From: Palsa-506 sp963836355
GTDB lineage: Bacteria > Actinomycetota > Actinomycetes > Streptosporangiales > Streptosporangiaceae
Length of the DNA: 64,000 bases
Reading direction: 5' to 3'
Assembly: GCA_963836355.1 (NCBI GenBank)
Contig: CAWIJO010000002.1
Location: 930,001 to 994,000, forward strand
Shown in pieces: positions 37,646 through 47,053 of this stretch (its first letter is position 1; each line of letters starts with the position of its first letter). The notes under the pieces are model-generated. The model did no database searches. It saw nothing but the letters and a program-made list of their open reading frames with translations, and was not told the DNA's origin. The translations under genes and the position numbers were made by a program.

Positions 37646-40147
37646 CTACGCGTAACTTATCTCGGCGTGCGCCGTGCCCGGGGGGAGGCGGACATCGGTG
37701 CCCGCCACCGGCAGCGCAGCCCCGTCGGCGCTAGCTCGGGTCACCGCGCCGAACCGGCACGGGTACACGTAGTTCACCCCCGCGACGGGCTGGGTGATGT
37801 CAATCAGGACCTTCCGGTTCGGCTCGTCGTGGACCAGTTTGTAACCGAAGGCTGGCCCGTACGTGGTGGCGGCGTTGGTCACGGTAACCGAGTGGCCGCC
37901 GGCCCCGCTCAGCCACCGCGGCAAGATGCCCGGGGCGATGTAGAGCTCCCGGGTGTCGTCCTCGCCTGCCTCGAAGAACAGGATCTCGCGCAGCAGCAGC
38001 ATGAACTCGGCGGCGGCCCAGCCGTGTGGCATGTCGCCCATGTACCAGACGTGAAACGGCATCGCGGTGAAGTCATCGGAGACGGTGTAGGCATGCTGCT
38101 CGTTCCATGTGCCGGTCGTCACCTGCCACTCCTCGGCGGCGCCGTCATACCGGCTGACCCGGGCGAACGCGGCGTTGCCGATGGCCCAGCCCAGCAGTGC
38201 GTCCATCCGGTCAAGGTCGCCGAGGAGGAGGAACGCGTGCGCCAGCTGCAGAGTCAGGTAGGGACCGTATGCCTGCCAGGACTTGTCGTGCCGGAAGCCA
38301 CCCTGGACGAAGTGCGACCAGATGGTATCCAGGGTCAGCCGGAACGCAAGGTCGATGTCGTCGCCGAGCTTGGCGCCGTAATAGAGACGGGTCGGGTGGA
38401 AATAGGCGACCGCGCCGATGATGGTCGAGTACAGGCCGCGGTCGCCTCCCGGGCCGCTCGGCACGTACGTCTCCCATTGCCCCTCATTGTGCTGCTCGGT
38501 GAGGACCCATCGGATGGACGCTGCGGTAGCCGCCTTTAGCGAGTCGAAAGCGGCCCATATCTCCGCGATCTCGGCCGCGCCGATGCGCTCGGCGAGCCGG
38601 GCCGACTCGTAGAGCCCGGCCAGGCTCCACAGGTCGTCCCAGTAATGCGGCTGGTTCGCGTCACCGATGTGCTCGGCACTCCAGCCGCTCAGCATGATGC
38701 CGTCCGGACTGCGGTTGTCTCTGATCCAGCGCGCGCCCTGCAGTACATAAGGCCAGTACACCTTCGCCCCGAACGCCAAGGCCGGCCCCTGGATGCGGTC
38801 GAACTTGCCGAACGCCCAGAGCGCCTCGCCGTTGGCGTCCCATTCCCGGCCGTTCTGCTCGTGCTCACCGCCGAAGAAGCCGTAGGCACGGGCAGGCCCG
38901 ATCCAGTTAGTGCCGGTCTGGAACACCGCGAGGTGATGCCTGCCGAGCTGGGAGCCCGCCAGGCCGTCGTCGCCGGCCAGGGCGCAGGCGATGGCCTCGA
39001 TGCTGGAGTCGCGGATCCAGAACGAATCGTAGATCGTGGGACCCGGGTGGATTTCCCCGTCGTCGGCGAGGATCAGGAGGTCGGCCCGGCAGGACCGGTA
39101 TTGCGCCCACAGATGCTGGACCACTGGCGGCATTGTCGCCTGCATGCCGGAACCGTCCAGCTTCTGGCGCCAGAAGTCGAGGTTGGCTCCCTCGAACGTG
39201 GCGGCTGGTTGCGCAGTCAGGTCCGCGAAGTCGCCTGGGTCACGGAAATCGTCCACCGGCAGCCAGAAATCGATTCCGAACTCACCGCCGCCGGATACAT
39301 CGAAGGGCCACAGGAACGCCGCGCTGCACAGGCCTGACATGGGATCGGAAGCCTGCGTTGCCCCGTTCAGCGGCTGGCCGGCGGCAAGGTCCGCGAACGG
39401 GCTGACGGAGAGGTACCGGTTTGCGTCGTTGATGCTGTTCTCATTGCCGTACAGGCCGAAGGACGCGGGCCGGGCGACGAAGACAGGCCCAGCGCCGGTG
39501 TTCGTCTCCAGCCGCTGTTCGGCCGCCACGTACCGCAGGTACGACAGCTGCGACGCCTGCAGGGCTTCGCCAGTCTTGCCGTACCGGACGAATCCGCTCG
39601 GCTTGACCGGGATGACGGCGACGCCGAGCTGGCCGGCCTGTGCGCCGGGCCCGGACCGGCGCACGACGAGCCGGTTGAGGACGGCGGCGTGATCCTGCTG
39701 TCCCACCACGGTGCTCAACGTGCGCTGCTCGACGGTGACACCGAGCGGTGGCCGGTATGTCGTCATGACCACCGGGACGTACCCGTCCTGCCGCTGCTGT
39801 TCCAGGGCCGGCGCCGGGGCGCCGTTCTCGGCGTACTGCGGGAAGTGGACCTGACCGTTCGCGACGACGAAGAAGGTAACCGCGTACCGCTCATATACGG
39901 GCTCAATCTCACCGGCCTGGCCGACCAGGCTCTCCTGGTGGGCGTCCTTCACTCCGACCATGTTCCAGTAGCGGTACAGCCCGTTCGAGGCAAGCGCCGT
40001 CTCCTTGGAGCCGAACATCCCGCCGTCGTCGCCGGGCCAGTCCCGGAAGTACGATTGCAGCCACCACGGCATCGGATACCAGGTGCCGCGTGCCCAGGTC
40101 CGCCACATCACTTCGTAGAACATCGCCTCGTACGGCTGCGGGGCCAT
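37646..40147 (-). CDS. (alpha/alpha)6-barrel glycoside hydrolase-like protein
   Basis: 833 residues (847 from an ATG at 40189). An N-terminal beta-rich half (about 1-330) is followed by a six-hairpin barrel with YDSFWIRDSSIEAIACALAG, EWDANGEALWAFGKFDRI, YWDDLWSLAGLYESAR, GGFRHDKSWQAYGPYLTLQL and AEFMLLLREILFF, then a C-terminal beta domain. This is the layout of GH15/GH63-type and related glycosidases, but I cannot assign a family; acidic residues in FWIRDSS and TWNEQHAYTVSDD are candidate catalysts. No signal peptide or lipobox. It lies 63 bp after the copper radical oxidase gene on the same strand and is likely co-expressed with it. Confidence 0.72.
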   Translation of the reverse strand: MAPQPYEAMFYEVMWRTWARGTWYPMPWWLQSYFRDWPGDDGGMFGSKETALASNGLYRYWNMVGVKDAHQESLVGQAGEIEPVYERYAVTFFVVANGQVHFPQYAENGAPAPALEQQRQDGYVPVVMTTYRPPLGVTVEQRTLSTVVGQQDHAAVLNRLVVRRSGPGAQAGQLGVAVIPVKPSGFVRYGKTGEALQASQLSYLRYVAAEQRLETNTGAGPVFVARPASFGLYGNENSINDANRYLSVSPFADLAAGQPLNGATQASDPMSGLCSAAFLWPFDVSGGGEFGIDFWLPVDDFRDPGDFADLTAQPAATFEGANLDFWRQKLDGSGMQATMPPVVQHLWAQYRSCRADLLILADDGEIHPGPTIYDSFWIRDSSIEAIACALAGDDGLAGSQLGRHHLAVFQTGTNWIGPARAYGFFGGEHEQNGREWDANGEALWAFGKFDRIQGPALAFGAKVYWPYVLQGARWIRDNRSPDGIMLSGWSAEHIGDANQPHYWDDLWSLAGLYESARLAERIGAAEIAEIWAAFDSLKAATAASIRWVLTEQHNEGQWETYVPSGPGGDRGLYSTIIGAVAYFHPTRLYYGAKLGDDIDLAFRLTLDTIWSHFVQGGFRHDKSWQAYGPYLTLQLAHAFLLLGDLDRMDALLGWAIGNAAFARVSRYDGAAEEWQVTTGTWNEQHAYTVSDDFTAMPFHVWYMGDMPHGWAAAEFMLLLREILFFEAGEDDTRELYIAPGILPRWLSGAGGHSVTVTNAATTYGPAFGYKLVHDEPNRKVLIDITQPVAGVNYVYPCRFGAVTRASADGAALPVAGTDVRLPPGTAHAEISYA

Positions 40148-40210
40148 GTTTGCACCGTCCCTCTCGTCAAGCGGCCCGCCGGATGGCATTCCCGGTCGGT
40201 TGTGCGCGGG

Positions 40211-42601
40211 TCAGGTCAGGTGGACCCAGCTGGCTTCGGACGGCACGCCGGCGGTGCTGAGCACGAACAGCATGTACCAGCCGGGCGGTGCGATAGTGGT
40301 GGCCGACGGCAACTCCATGATCACCTCAGCCGGGCCGCTGGCCTGGTGCGGGAGATCGACGAGCCGCTGCTCGCCGTCCGTGGAGTGCGTGCTGGCGCCT
40401 GGCCGGATCAGGCACGCCGAGGCGATCTGGCCCGCATCCGGCGCGGCGGCGGTCAACGTGCCACCGTAGTGGATCTCCGTCTCTGACGGCGTGCACGCGG
40501 GCCGCTGGCTGGTGAATAGGTACGGCGGCCAGAACACCTCGATGCGCAGCTCCTCGGTCTTGCGGGCTGGGTTCGAGCCGGAGGTGATCACCTTGCCGTC
40601 CGGCATGAGCAGCGCCACCGAGTGGTACAGCCGCGCCACCCGGGATTTCGCGGCCATGGCCCAGCTTCCCGGCCCGCCGCTGCTGTCCGGCCGGTAGAGC
40701 TCGGCCGCAAAGACCGCCTCGGCGTCGCTCTCCTCCATCATCGCGCCGCCGTTGACCAGCACGGTCCGGTCGGGCAGGAGCGTGGCACACAGGTGCATCC
40801 GGCGCATGGCGAGCGGCGCCGCCGCGGTCACGGCGGGGTCGGGCACGGACAGATCGGTGATTGCCGTCGTGTTCGTCGCGCCGGTCTGATCGTGCATGTC
40901 GGACGGCCCGCCGCCGATGAGCATGACCCGCTGGTCCTGCGCTGGCGGCAGTAGCACGCTGGCGGACTGGTTGCGTTTGCCGGCATCGGCAAGAACCCCC
41001 TGGACCTGGGCGGCGGCGTTGGTGGCCAGGTCCCAGACGCTCGGCCGGATGCCGTTGTTGCCCCCGTACTGGCCCCCGCTGTAGTACAGGCGCCCGTCGG
41101 CTAGCAGGAACAGGTGGCAGTACTGCGGCCAGTTCGACGGTGACGGCGGCATAGCGGCCCAGGCCGCACCGTCGGTGTAGATCTCCGGGACGACGTTGAG
41201 CTGGCTGGTTTCGTCCAGGCCGGATACGGCCAGCACGTGGCCGTCCGGCAGCGTGATGAGGGACGGGTACCAGCGGCCAGCGGCCATGTCCGGCTCCGCC
41301 GCCCATGATCCTGCCGTTCCGGTCGGGCTCACCGGGTCAGCCGGGCCCGCGTACGGATCGAACGTGACCGCCTGCCGCAGGCCGAAGAACGGGTCGTACT
41401 GCTCGGTGCCGCCGCTCGCGAGCAGCCGCCCGTCCGGCAGGAATGCGTGACCGCAGCAGAAAAGATCGATCGGTTCGGCGGGGCGGCTGTAGGCCGGCTG
41501 CGGATAGTGCCAGACCACGGTCGGGTACTGCGGGGCATTATGCCGATCGGGGTCGTTGCCCGAGCCGGCGAAGAACAGCACGCTGCCGGTGTGCAGCAGG
41601 GCCGCATGCACCGGGTTGACCTGTGCATCGTTCTCCAGCAGGCGCCAGACACCCATCTGCGCGGCCATCTCCAGGTCGGTCATGACGTCCAGCACTCGGT
41701 ACCAGCCGTCATTCTCGCCCGGCGGATTGTCAACCGCGATGAGGACCAGATGGGGCATCCGCTCCGGGCCGAGGCTCGCGACCGTGGCGCCGGCATCCTG
41801 GTCCTCCCAGAAGCGCCAGTCCGGGATCGGCTGCCACGGGCCCCAGCCGTCGGCCAGGCCCGCTGCCAGCCGCCAGCCGACGCTGTAATAGCCGCCGTTG
41901 CGCCCCGGCGGATTGTCGACCGCCATGACCACGAGTTCCGGCGTGCCATCGCCGTCCAGGTCGGCAACGGCGATCCCGGCGCCCTGGTTCTCCCAGAAGT
42001 ACCAGTCCGCGACGGCGGCCCACGGGCGCCAGGCCGGCACCGTGCCGTCGTCCTGCAGCCGGCCGCTGCGGTAGTAGCCCTGGTTGCGGCCATCCGGCGC
42101 GTCCACCATGAGGACGACGAGGTCAAGTTGCCCGTCGCCGTCCACGTCGCCGACAGCGATGTCCGCGCCAGCATTGGCCCAGGGGAACCAGTCCGGCACG
42201 GTCATCCACGGCGACCAGTTGCTTACCTGCCCGGCGACGTCGAGATCCCAGCCGATCCGGTAGTAGCCGGCGTTCGCCGCATCCGGCACACCGTCGATCA
42301 TGAAGACGACGAGATCCGGCCGGCCGCTGCCACTGATGTCGGCCACGGCGATGCCGGCGCCATCGTTGAACCACGGGTTCCAGTCGGGCACGGCCGTCCA
42401 CGCCGTCCATCCATCGACCGTGCACTGGTCGTCGCTGCCCCAGCCGATCCGGAAATAGCCGGCGTTCTGGCCGGGCGGGTCGGCGACCATCAAGACCACG
42501 ACGTCGGCGAATCCGTCGCCGTTAATGTCCGCGACGGCGATCCCGGCGCCGGCATTCTCGTCCGGGAACCAGTCCGGGACGGCAGTAAAGTCCGTGTTCA
42601 T
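40211..42601 (-). CDS. FG-GAP repeat / galactose oxidase-like copper radical oxidase
   Basis: 796 residues. Residues 1-305 hold five roughly 60-residue FG-GAP/VCBS-type repeats with Asp-rich loops (VADINGDGFADVV, VGDVDGDGQLDLV, VADLDGDGTPELV) that likely bind calcium. Residues 306-690 form a kelch-type propeller, and 700-796 the immunoglobulin-like GlxA/galactose-oxidase C-terminal domain. The copper-radical site appears complete: Cys382 (FCCG) and Tyr445 (RWYPS) as the cross-linked pair, Tyr659-His660 (RLYHS) and His739 (STHS). Such AA5 enzymes oxidise alcohols or aldehydes to aldehydes/acids with release of H2O2. No signal peptide is visible, which is odd for an enzyme normally matured outside the cytoplasm. 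No ribosome site precedes the ATG. Confidence 0.85.
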   Translation of the reverse strand: MNTDFTAVPDWFPDENAGAGIAVADINGDGFADVVVLMVADPPGQNAGYFRIGWGSDDQCTVDGWTAWTAVPDWNPWFNDGAGIAVADISGSGRPDLVVFMIDGVPDAANAGYYRIGWDLDVAGQVSNWSPWMTVPDWFPWANAGADIAVGDVDGDGQLDLVVLMVDAPDGRNQGYYRSGRLQDDGTVPAWRPWAAVADWYFWENQGAGIAVADLDGDGTPELVVMAVDNPPGRNGGYYSVGWRLAAGLADGWGPWQPIPDWRFWEDQDAGATVASLGPERMPHLVLIAVDNPPGENDGWYRVLDVMTDLEMAAQMGVWRLLENDAQVNPVHAALLHTGSVLFFAGSGNDPDRHNAPQYPTVVWHYPQPAYSRPAEPIDLFCCGHAFLPDGRLLASGGTEQYDPFFGLRQAVTFDPYAGPADPVSPTGTAGSWAAEPDMAAGRWYPSLITLPDGHVLAVSGLDETSQLNVVPEIYTDGAAWAAMPPSPSNWPQYCHLFLLADGRLYYSGGQYGGNNGIRPSVWDLATNAAAQVQGVLADAGKRNQSASVLLPPAQDQRVMLIGGGPSDMHDQTGATNTTAITDLSVPDPAVTAAAPLAMRRMHLCATLLPDRTVLVNGGAMMEESDAEAVFAAELYRPDSSGGPGSWAMAAKSRVARLYHSVALLMPDGKVITSGSNPARKTEELRIEVFWPPYLFTSQRPACTPSETEIHYGGTLTAAAPDAGQIASACLIRPGASTHSTDGEQRLVDLPHQASGPAEVIMELPSATTIAPPGWYMLFVLSTAGVPSEASWVHLT

Positions 42602-42868
42602 CGGTTAGCGGACGGCAAGGCGAGGGCCAGCAGGCATTGATTTACCTTGGCGACTATTAGCTGCATGAGCCTGAAGCACATTGCACTTCCCCCGCCACGA
42701 TAGAGGCAGATAAACTCCAAAAGCGATGGTGGCACAGTTGGCCATCCAGCGGAAGTCTTGCATGCGGGCGCAATGGCGCAGATCACCTCACATAACTTGG
42801 CTCAGGCCGCAGGCGGGTGCTGAAGGTCAGCAGCGCAGCGCGGACCGCGTGATCCGGTCGGCCGGTGG

Positions 42869-44107
42869 TCATGGCTCCACCACCTGTCCCTTGCCGACCA
42901 CGGTGATGCCGCCGCCGGACACGACGAAACCACGGGCCAGGTCATGCTCCTTGTCCACGCCGACCTTGGCGCCCGCCCGCACGACGACGTTCTTGTCCAG
43001 GATGGCGTGGTCGACGACGGCGTGGCTGCTGACACGGGAGTTGTGCAGGAGCACCGCCCGGTTTACCCGGGACCAGCTGCCGACCCGGGCCCCCGGCGAC
43101 AGCACTGAGTTGCGCACCAGCCCGCCGGAGACGATGACGCCGTTGCTGACCACGCTGTTGATCGCCCTGCCCACCCGGTCGCCGTCGTCATGCACGAACT
43201 TGGCCGGCGGCTGCGAGGGCACCTGGGTCAGGATCGGCCACTGGTCGTTGTACAGGTTGAACACCGGATGCACCGCGCACAGGTCCATGTGCGCATCGAA
43301 ATAGGAATCGACCGTCCCCACGTCCCGCCAGTAGCCCAGGTCGCGCGCATCGGCACCGGGAACCTTGTTCTGCAGGAAGTCATAGACATGCGCGACGCCC
43401 TCCCGCACCAGCATCGGGATGACGTCGCCGCCGATGCCGTGCCGGCTGCCAGCGTCGGCCGCATCCTTCCGCAGCGCATCCACCAGCACATCGGTGTCGA
43501 ACACGTAGTTGCCCATGGAAGCGAATGCCTCGTCCGGCCAGCCAGGTCGCCCCGGCGGGTCGGCAGGCTTTTCCAGGAACGCCTCGATGCGCTGGCCGTC
43601 CGGCGCGGTCTGCACCACGCCGAATTTCGTCGCTGCCATCCTCTGCACGGGGATTGCCGCGACCGTGACCCCCGCGCTCCGGGCCGTGTGCTGGTCGATC
43701 ATCTGCCCCGGATCCATCCGGTACACATGATCAGCCCCGACGACCAGCACGATGTCGGGCCGGTCGTCGTAGATGAGGTTCAGCGACTGGTAGATCGCAT
43801 CCGCGGAGCCGGTCTGCCAGTGCGGGCCGAGCCGCTGCTGCGCGGGGACCGGCGTCACGTAGTTACCCAGCAGGCCGCTCAGCCGCCAGGTCGTGGTGAT
43901 ATGCCGGTCCAGGCTGTGGCTCTTGTACTGAGTGAGTACGCAGATGCGCCGGCATCCGGCGTTGACGAGGTTGGACAGCGCGAAATCCACCAGCCGGTAC
44001 AGGCCGCCGAAGGGAACGGCCGATTTGGCCCGGTCCGCGGTCAACGGCGCGAGGCGGGTGCCCGCCCCGCCCGCCAGGACGATGCCCAGCACCCGCTGTC
44101 CAGCCAT
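42869..44107 (-). CDS. glgC: glucose-1-phosphate adenylyltransferase
   Basis: 412 residues making ADP-glucose for glycogen or alpha-glucan synthesis. N-terminal nucleotidyltransferase signature VLAGGAGTRLAPLT, effector/substrate motifs KSAVPFGGLYRLVDFALSN, GSADAIYQ, VVGADHVYRMD, and YWRDVGTVDSYFDAHMDL. The C-terminal left-handed beta-helix (VSNGVIVSGG, SVLSPGARV) mediates allostery. The ATG at 44107 follows GGGAG by eight bases; the upstream extension to 44209 is not conserved. It lies downstream of no other glg gene here; it could also supply ADP-glucose for the neighbouring glycan locus. Confidence 0.96.
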   Translation of the reverse strand: MAGQRVLGIVLAGGAGTRLAPLTADRAKSAVPFGGLYRLVDFALSNLVNAGCRRICVLTQYKSHSLDRHITTTWRLSGLLGNYVTPVPAQQRLGPHWQTGSADAIYQSLNLIYDDRPDIVLVVGADHVYRMDPGQMIDQHTARSAGVTVAAIPVQRMAATKFGVVQTAPDGQRIEAFLEKPADPPGRPGWPDEAFASMGNYVFDTDVLVDALRKDAADAGSRHGIGGDVIPMLVREGVAHVYDFLQNKVPGADARDLGYWRDVGTVDSYFDAHMDLCAVHPVFNLYNDQWPILTQVPSQPPAKFVHDDGDRVGRAINSVVSNGVIVSGGLVRNSVLSPGARVGSWSRVNRAVLLHNSRVSSHAVVDHAILDKNVVVRAGAKVGVDKEHDLARGFVVSGGGITVVGKGQVVEP

Positions 44108-44373
44108 CTTCCACACTCCCGTCGCCCAGCCTCGGGTGACTCTGGGGCCCCGGGCGAGAGCCATCGCCAGCCGCAGGCCGCCAGCCGCAGGCGAGCCCGC
44201 CCGGGGCAACTATGCCGCACAGTCCGGCCGCGACGCGACCCTTAGCGACGCTCGGCCGATAATCTGCAGCTGACGCAAGCCGTTCCGGCGCGGTCAGGAA
44301 TCGGCCGGAATCGTTTCGCCCAGCATTCGCGCGAGTCCGGCTCGCCCACGCTGCCGCGCCTATTTACCAGCTC

Positions 44374-44619
44374 CTACGCCCGGGAGAGCGAGGCAACCGG
44401 CAGCGGCTCGGCCGCCGTGCGGTGATCAGTGCGACTGAACCGGACGATAATCAGATCTTCATCGTGCAGGCCCGCCAGCTGACTAGCCGACGCGACGAAT
44501 CTCATCGGCTTCTGGCCGACCAGCTTCGCGGCCGGAGACTGCAGACCGAAAATAACCTTGCCATTTATTTCCGCACAGAGGCCCGTTATCCGCCCCGCCT
44601 CAGCCAATATGTCGGCCAT
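44374..44619 (-). CDS. small hypothetical protein
   Basis: 81 residues starting MADILAEAGRITGLCAEING with a good AAGGAAG site eight bases before the ATG, so probably a real gene. The middle reads KLVGQKPMRFVASASQLAGL. No transmembrane helix, signal peptide or known domain recognised. It lies between pucR and glgC on the same strand. Confidence 0.5.
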   Translation of the reverse strand: MADILAEAGRITGLCAEINGKVIFGLQSPAAKLVGQKPMRFVASASQLAGLHDEDLIIVRFSRTDHRTAAEPLPVASLSRA

Positions 44620-44969
44620 TTTGATCTTCCTTTCCTTGGTGCCGGACCTGCTAATAGTTGCCCATCTCCAGGTCAGGCAGCCGGACTTACAAGATCTCCA
44701 GCCGCCTCAGCCAGGGCCTTCCTGGACTGAGATTTCACCATATCAGGATCAGCAACTTCTGCAATTCTGTCATGGTCACGCCTACCGCATGAATGCGTTT
44801 CAGCACAGCGAGACTGCATTTTCCGCTAGAATTGCTGGTAACTTTGGTTACATCGCTGCCACTCTTGGCCCACTGTTCATGAGCCGCCACGATCAGCTCA
44901 CTGGCGGTCGTCAGCAGCTCACGGCTAGTGCGTGCCGGGCGCTGTCAGGCCCTGAGCGGGCAGGCCCGC
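44620..44969. other. 350-bp intergenic region downstream of the PucR-type gene
   Basis: No supported gene; frames are short. Notably AT-richer than both neighbours. Contains a short inverted repeat GTAAC-TTTG-GTTAC near 44839-44855. Likely the promoter region for the 81-residue protein, or old non-coding sequence. Confidence 0.4.
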
Positions 44970-46484
44970 TCAGGCCAGCAGCCGGGCCCGGCAGGCGAGC
45001 TGCAGAGCGAGCCGCTGATCGGGATCGTCGAGGTCGACTCCGAGCAGGTTGGTGATGCGCCGCAGCCGGTAGGTCACCGCGTTGCGGTGCAGATGCAGCG
45101 CCTCAGCAGTCCGGATGATCGAGCCCTGCTGATCCAGGTAGGCAGCGAGTGTCTTGATCGCGGTCTCGCCTCGGGCGGGGCCGAGCTGCTCCAGCGGGGC
45201 CAGCTGGGACCGGACTGACGCGCGGGCGGTGTCGGATGCGTACCACTCCATCAGCATCCGCTGCACGCCCACTGCGTCGTGCGCGGCTACGCCGTCCGGC
45301 TTTCCTGCCGCCCGCGCGGCCAGCAACGCGATTCGCGCCTCGGCAGCCGAGGCGCGAAGGCCCATTGGCCCCTCATGGGGAGTACCCACGCCGCCACGCA
45401 CGCGCAGCCCGGGAAGCCGGTCCCGGATGGCGTCCAGGGCCCGCCCGGCCGACCGGGTGGTCTGCAGGCCCGCCTGCGGACCCGGACGGGTGCTGGTCAT
45501 GCGCAGCAGCACAATGGTCCGGGCAACGCGGGAGACATACCAGGTGCCGCCGGCCCGCGTCACTGCCTGCAGCGCCACCTGACCGGCAGTCTCCAGCATC
45601 TCGAAGCTATGTACCTCATCGCGCCTGAGTTCCGCAAGGTTCTCGGCCTCGATATGGACGGCCATGTGCCACCCGCCGACCGGCACGCTTAGCTGCCTGG
45701 CGCGGTCAAGCAGTTCCTCGCTGAGCGCATCCGACATCAGCAGCTCGCCGAGCAGCTCGCTACGGGACCGAACCGGCAGCTCACGGGCCCGGCCCGCCAG
45801 GTCAAGCAGCCGACCGGCAGCGGACCCCGCGGCGTGCAGCACAAGCCGCGCGGCGATGGCCAGATCGCCTTGCGCGTCCGGCGCGGTGAAGTGCCCCATC
45901 GTCGTCTTCCCGACGACGACCGGCGCAAAGACCTCAGCCGCGGCCGGCGGACGGCCATTGGCCTCCTCTTGGGCGCGGAAGCCGACCTCGGTGCCGAGCG
46001 CGCGGCTGACAGCAGCCCGCAGCCCATCCAGGTCGGCGCCGGACTCCTCCGCCCGGAGAACCGCCGCCAGCCCCTGCTCGGCCCGCCCGAGCGCGCGTTC
46101 GGCACCGCCTCCGGTTTCCCGGACAATGGCGGGCAGCAGCCAGCTGAGCTCCATCGCCGCCGGCACCGAGACCATCGCGATATTGGCCCGCTCGGCAATG
46201 TCAGTCGAGGTCAGGGTCGGCTGCCACAGCTCAGCGGAAAAGGCGGCGACGGCAGCCACCTGATGAATCCCGGCCCAGCGCAGGGCCATGTCGAGGCGGT
46301 AGTCGGCTGCCTGCGCCGAAGCAGCCCGGGACAGCAAGACAAAGCTCGCCGCAGGGGCGTCGTCCAGGTCAGCGAGCTGCTCTGCCAGGCGCACCCTGGT
46401 AACCATTCGGTCCCCGCCGCCCTGGCTCACGCGCCTTAGCCCGGCAAGCGGCGAGCTGGCGAGCATCGCGTCAACGGAAGGCAT
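44970..46484 (-). CDS. PucR/CdaR-family transcriptional regulator
   Basis: About 504 residues. The N-terminal half is a PucR-type ligand-sensing region, the middle a GGDEF-like/CdaR domain (GWHMAVHIEAENLAEL, RVRGGVGTPHEGPMGLRASA), and the C-terminus the PucR helix-turn-helix: TAEALHLHRNAVTYRLRRI then GVDLDDPDQRLALQLA. Such regulators control purine, sugar-acid or amino-acid catabolism. The start is unsure: ATG 46484 lacks a ribosome site, while ATG 46511 is preceded by GGGGTGG. It is divergent from the DUF917-hyuA-ABC operon and is its likeliest regulator (inference from position). Confidence 0.9.
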   Translation of the reverse strand: MPSVDAMLASSPLAGLRRVSQGGGDRMVTRVRLAEQLADLDDAPAASFVLLSRAASAQAADYRLDMALRWAGIHQVAAVAAFSAELWQPTLTSTDIAERANIAMVSVPAAMELSWLLPAIVRETGGGAERALGRAEQGLAAVLRAEESGADLDGLRAAVSRALGTEVGFRAQEEANGRPPAAAEVFAPVVVGKTTMGHFTAPDAQGDLAIAARLVLHAAGSAAGRLLDLAGRARELPVRSRSELLGELLMSDALSEELLDRARQLSVPVGGWHMAVHIEAENLAELRRDEVHSFEMLETAGQVALQAVTRAGGTWYVSRVARTIVLLRMTSTRPGPQAGLQTTRSAGRALDAIRDRLPGLRVRGGVGTPHEGPMGLRASAAEARIALLAARAAGKPDGVAAHDAVGVQRMLMEWYASDTARASVRSQLAPLEQLGPARGETAIKTLAAYLDQQGSIIRTAEALHLHRNAVTYRLRRITNLLGVDLDDPDQRLALQLACRARLLA

Positions 46485-46646
46485 CGGGGACAGTTTATGC
46501 GCAGCGCACATATCCACCCCGATCATCATGCAATCAGCCCATTCCCGGTCATGCCTCCCGGCTGCGAGCATCGAGTCGCATCCAGAGTTCCGCCAGCAGC
46601 GATGGCCGAGCTTGGCGTCGCACCCAGGACTCGCCCGGAGGGAGCC

Positions 46647-46862
46647 ATGGAGCCGCAGACAGTGACCTGGCCAGAGCCCATAGCGCAGGACACCCCGGAC
46701 TGGTGGCCGTACGCCAGCGAGTTCCCGCATTGGCGTGTCTGGCGCGGTAACAGCGGACTGCTCTACGCGCGCCGGATCCGGCCGAATCCCGAGACGCTCG
46801 TGCACGGTGAGGACGCCGTCGACCTTCGCGACCAGATCAGGCGGGCCGACATATTGGGATGA
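46647..46862 (+). CDS. small conserved actinobacterial protein
   Basis: 71 residues from an ATG with GGAGGGAG directly upstream. It has the layout FPHWRVWRGNSGLLYARRIR, then VHGEDAVDLRDQIRRAD, shared by a family of small actinobacterial proteins with no assigned function (WxVWxGxxGLLYARR ... EDxxxLRDQIRR). No membrane segment. The frame extends upstream to 46497 but that part lacks conservation and overlaps the PucR start. Confidence 0.75.
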   Translation: MEPQTVTWPEPIAQDTPDWWPYASEFPHWRVWRGNSGLLYARRIRPNPETLVHGEDAVDLRDQIRRADILG

Positions 46863-47053
46863 CCCGGCGGCGGGGTGGGTCATCTGTCAGCGCGTGGTGA
46901 GCTGATCACGCTTCGCGGGATCGCTGCGGCCGCGGCGGTCCCGTCCGGCGCGCGACGGCGAGAAATGGCGCTTGCCCTTTTGTTTTCGCACGCCAGCCGG
47001 GAGAATTGCGAGCCGTGCGAAAATATCGCGCTAACTCCTGAAAGCTGCCGAAC

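Noticed and set aside
41447..42640. 397-codon plus-strand open frame
   Set aside because: Antisense to the FG-GAP/copper oxidase gene, whose motifs are intact on the minus strand.
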